Below are positions 63,879 to 64,000 of a stretch of 64,000 bases of DNA, piece after piece. The DNA is taken from positions 84,830 to 148,829 of the forward strand of contig NZ_QGGI01000007.1 in the NCBI RefSeq assembly GCF_003148465.1. The letters run 5' to 3'. The translations under genes were made by a program, and so were the position numbers. The notes below the pieces were generated by a model. That model searched no databases. It worked only from the letters and a program-made list of their open reading frames with translations, and had not been told where the DNA came from. How positions within the stretch are numbered: the stretch's first letter is position 1; the number at the start of each line of letters is the position of its first letter. Source of the stretch: Oceanotoga teriensis. GTDB taxonomy: Bacteria > Thermotogota > Thermotogae > Petrotogales > Petrotogaceae.

Positions 63879-64000
63879 TGATAGATCCCTCCTTTTTTAG
63901 AATAAATAGTATCTTTCTAAATTCTAAAAACGTTTATTTAAAGTAATTTTAAACGATGTTAAAAGGGATATTTACCTCCATAGGTTATAATTAAATTGTT
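63879..64000. other. right-edge intergenic region
   Basis: This holds the upstream region of the sigma-like gene. A TATAAT at 63986-63991 on the plus strand may be the -10 of a gene beyond the window. Nothing else can be supported. Confidence 0.3.

Noticed and set aside
1..64000. tRNA genes, CRISPR arrays, insertion sequences, prophage
   Set aside because: I looked for T-loop motifs, regular spacers, transposase motifs and phage gene runs and found none. Short tRNAs cannot be fully excluded by eye.

Overview
This window is very AT-rich, with A-rich coding strands, tight operons, strong GGAGG-type ribosome sites and frequent GTG or TTG starts. Several features point to a fermentative, sugar-using member of the Thermotogota, most likely a low-GC mesophilic Petrotogaceae such as Geotoga or Oceanotoga. 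These are an Nfn-type transhydrogenase, many sugar ABC transporters with their own LacI, GntR or ROK regulators, a tRNA nucleotidyltransferase fused to DHH and CBS domains, and outer-membrane export proteins. The genus is an inference. I saw no tRNA, rRNA, CRISPR array, insertion sequence or phage gene.

Layout. 1-1.4 kb: nfnB (cut by the window edge) and nfnA. 1.4-3.4 kb: a marR-MATE efflux operon with two operators over its promoter. 3.5-5.8 kb: a DUF969-DUF979 permease pair with pcp. 5.8-8.0 kb: an alpha/beta hydrolase-TetR operon with a palindromic operator, then a Crp/Fnr regulator. 8.1-16 kb: a ribose operon (rbsR, D, A, C, B, a chemoreceptor gene, rbsK). 16-21 kb, minus strand: two lipoproteins, one a subtilisin-like protease, followed by a PrcB-domain protein. 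21.0-21.8 kb: a non-coding stretch packed with GTTGATAA-type octamers that resemble DnaA boxes. 21.8-32.4 kb: thymidine kinase, a five-gene MolR/MoxR/DUF5682/VWA/SWIM module in the same order as E. coli yehI-L-M-P-Q, a small unknown gene, and a macro-domain gene. 32.5-34 kb: a CrtI-like desaturase and a chimeric remnant joining the N-terminus of phytoene synthase to the C-terminus of a dolichol/phytol-kinase-like protein. 34-36.4 kb: a transglycosylase-like lipoprotein and a radical SAM protein. 36.4-43.6 kb: an alpha-mannoside operon (ABC transporter, GntR/LacI-type regulator, GH38 alpha-mannosidase). 43.6-43.9 kb: a winged-helix gene remnant between two copies of a 37-base terminator sequence. 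43.9-46.5 kb: the DHH-CBS-CCA enzyme. 46.5-56.9 kb, minus strand: a ten-gene ROK-regulated operon. 57.2-63.4 kb: a polysaccharide-export set, Wzz-like/Wzi-like/Wzi-like/Wzz-like. 63.4-63.9 kb: a sigma-factor-like protein with region 2 only.

How the genes work together. Three sugar-type ABC systems feed central metabolism. The ribose and mannoside systems carry their own regulators. The ROK operon has a sugar-type transporter but no sugar enzymes. Instead it encodes an amidohydrolase, an argininosuccinate-lyase-family enzyme, a two-subunit class I fumarase, a cysteine-desulfidase-like enzyme and malic enzyme. That set would turn an N-substituted four-carbon dicarboxylate into fumarate, malate and pyruvate, and I consider it the best candidate for an undescribed pathway. 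The other leading candidates are the tdk/Yeh-like/macro-domain module, the octamer cluster at 21.3-21.7 kb and the chimeric crtB remnant.
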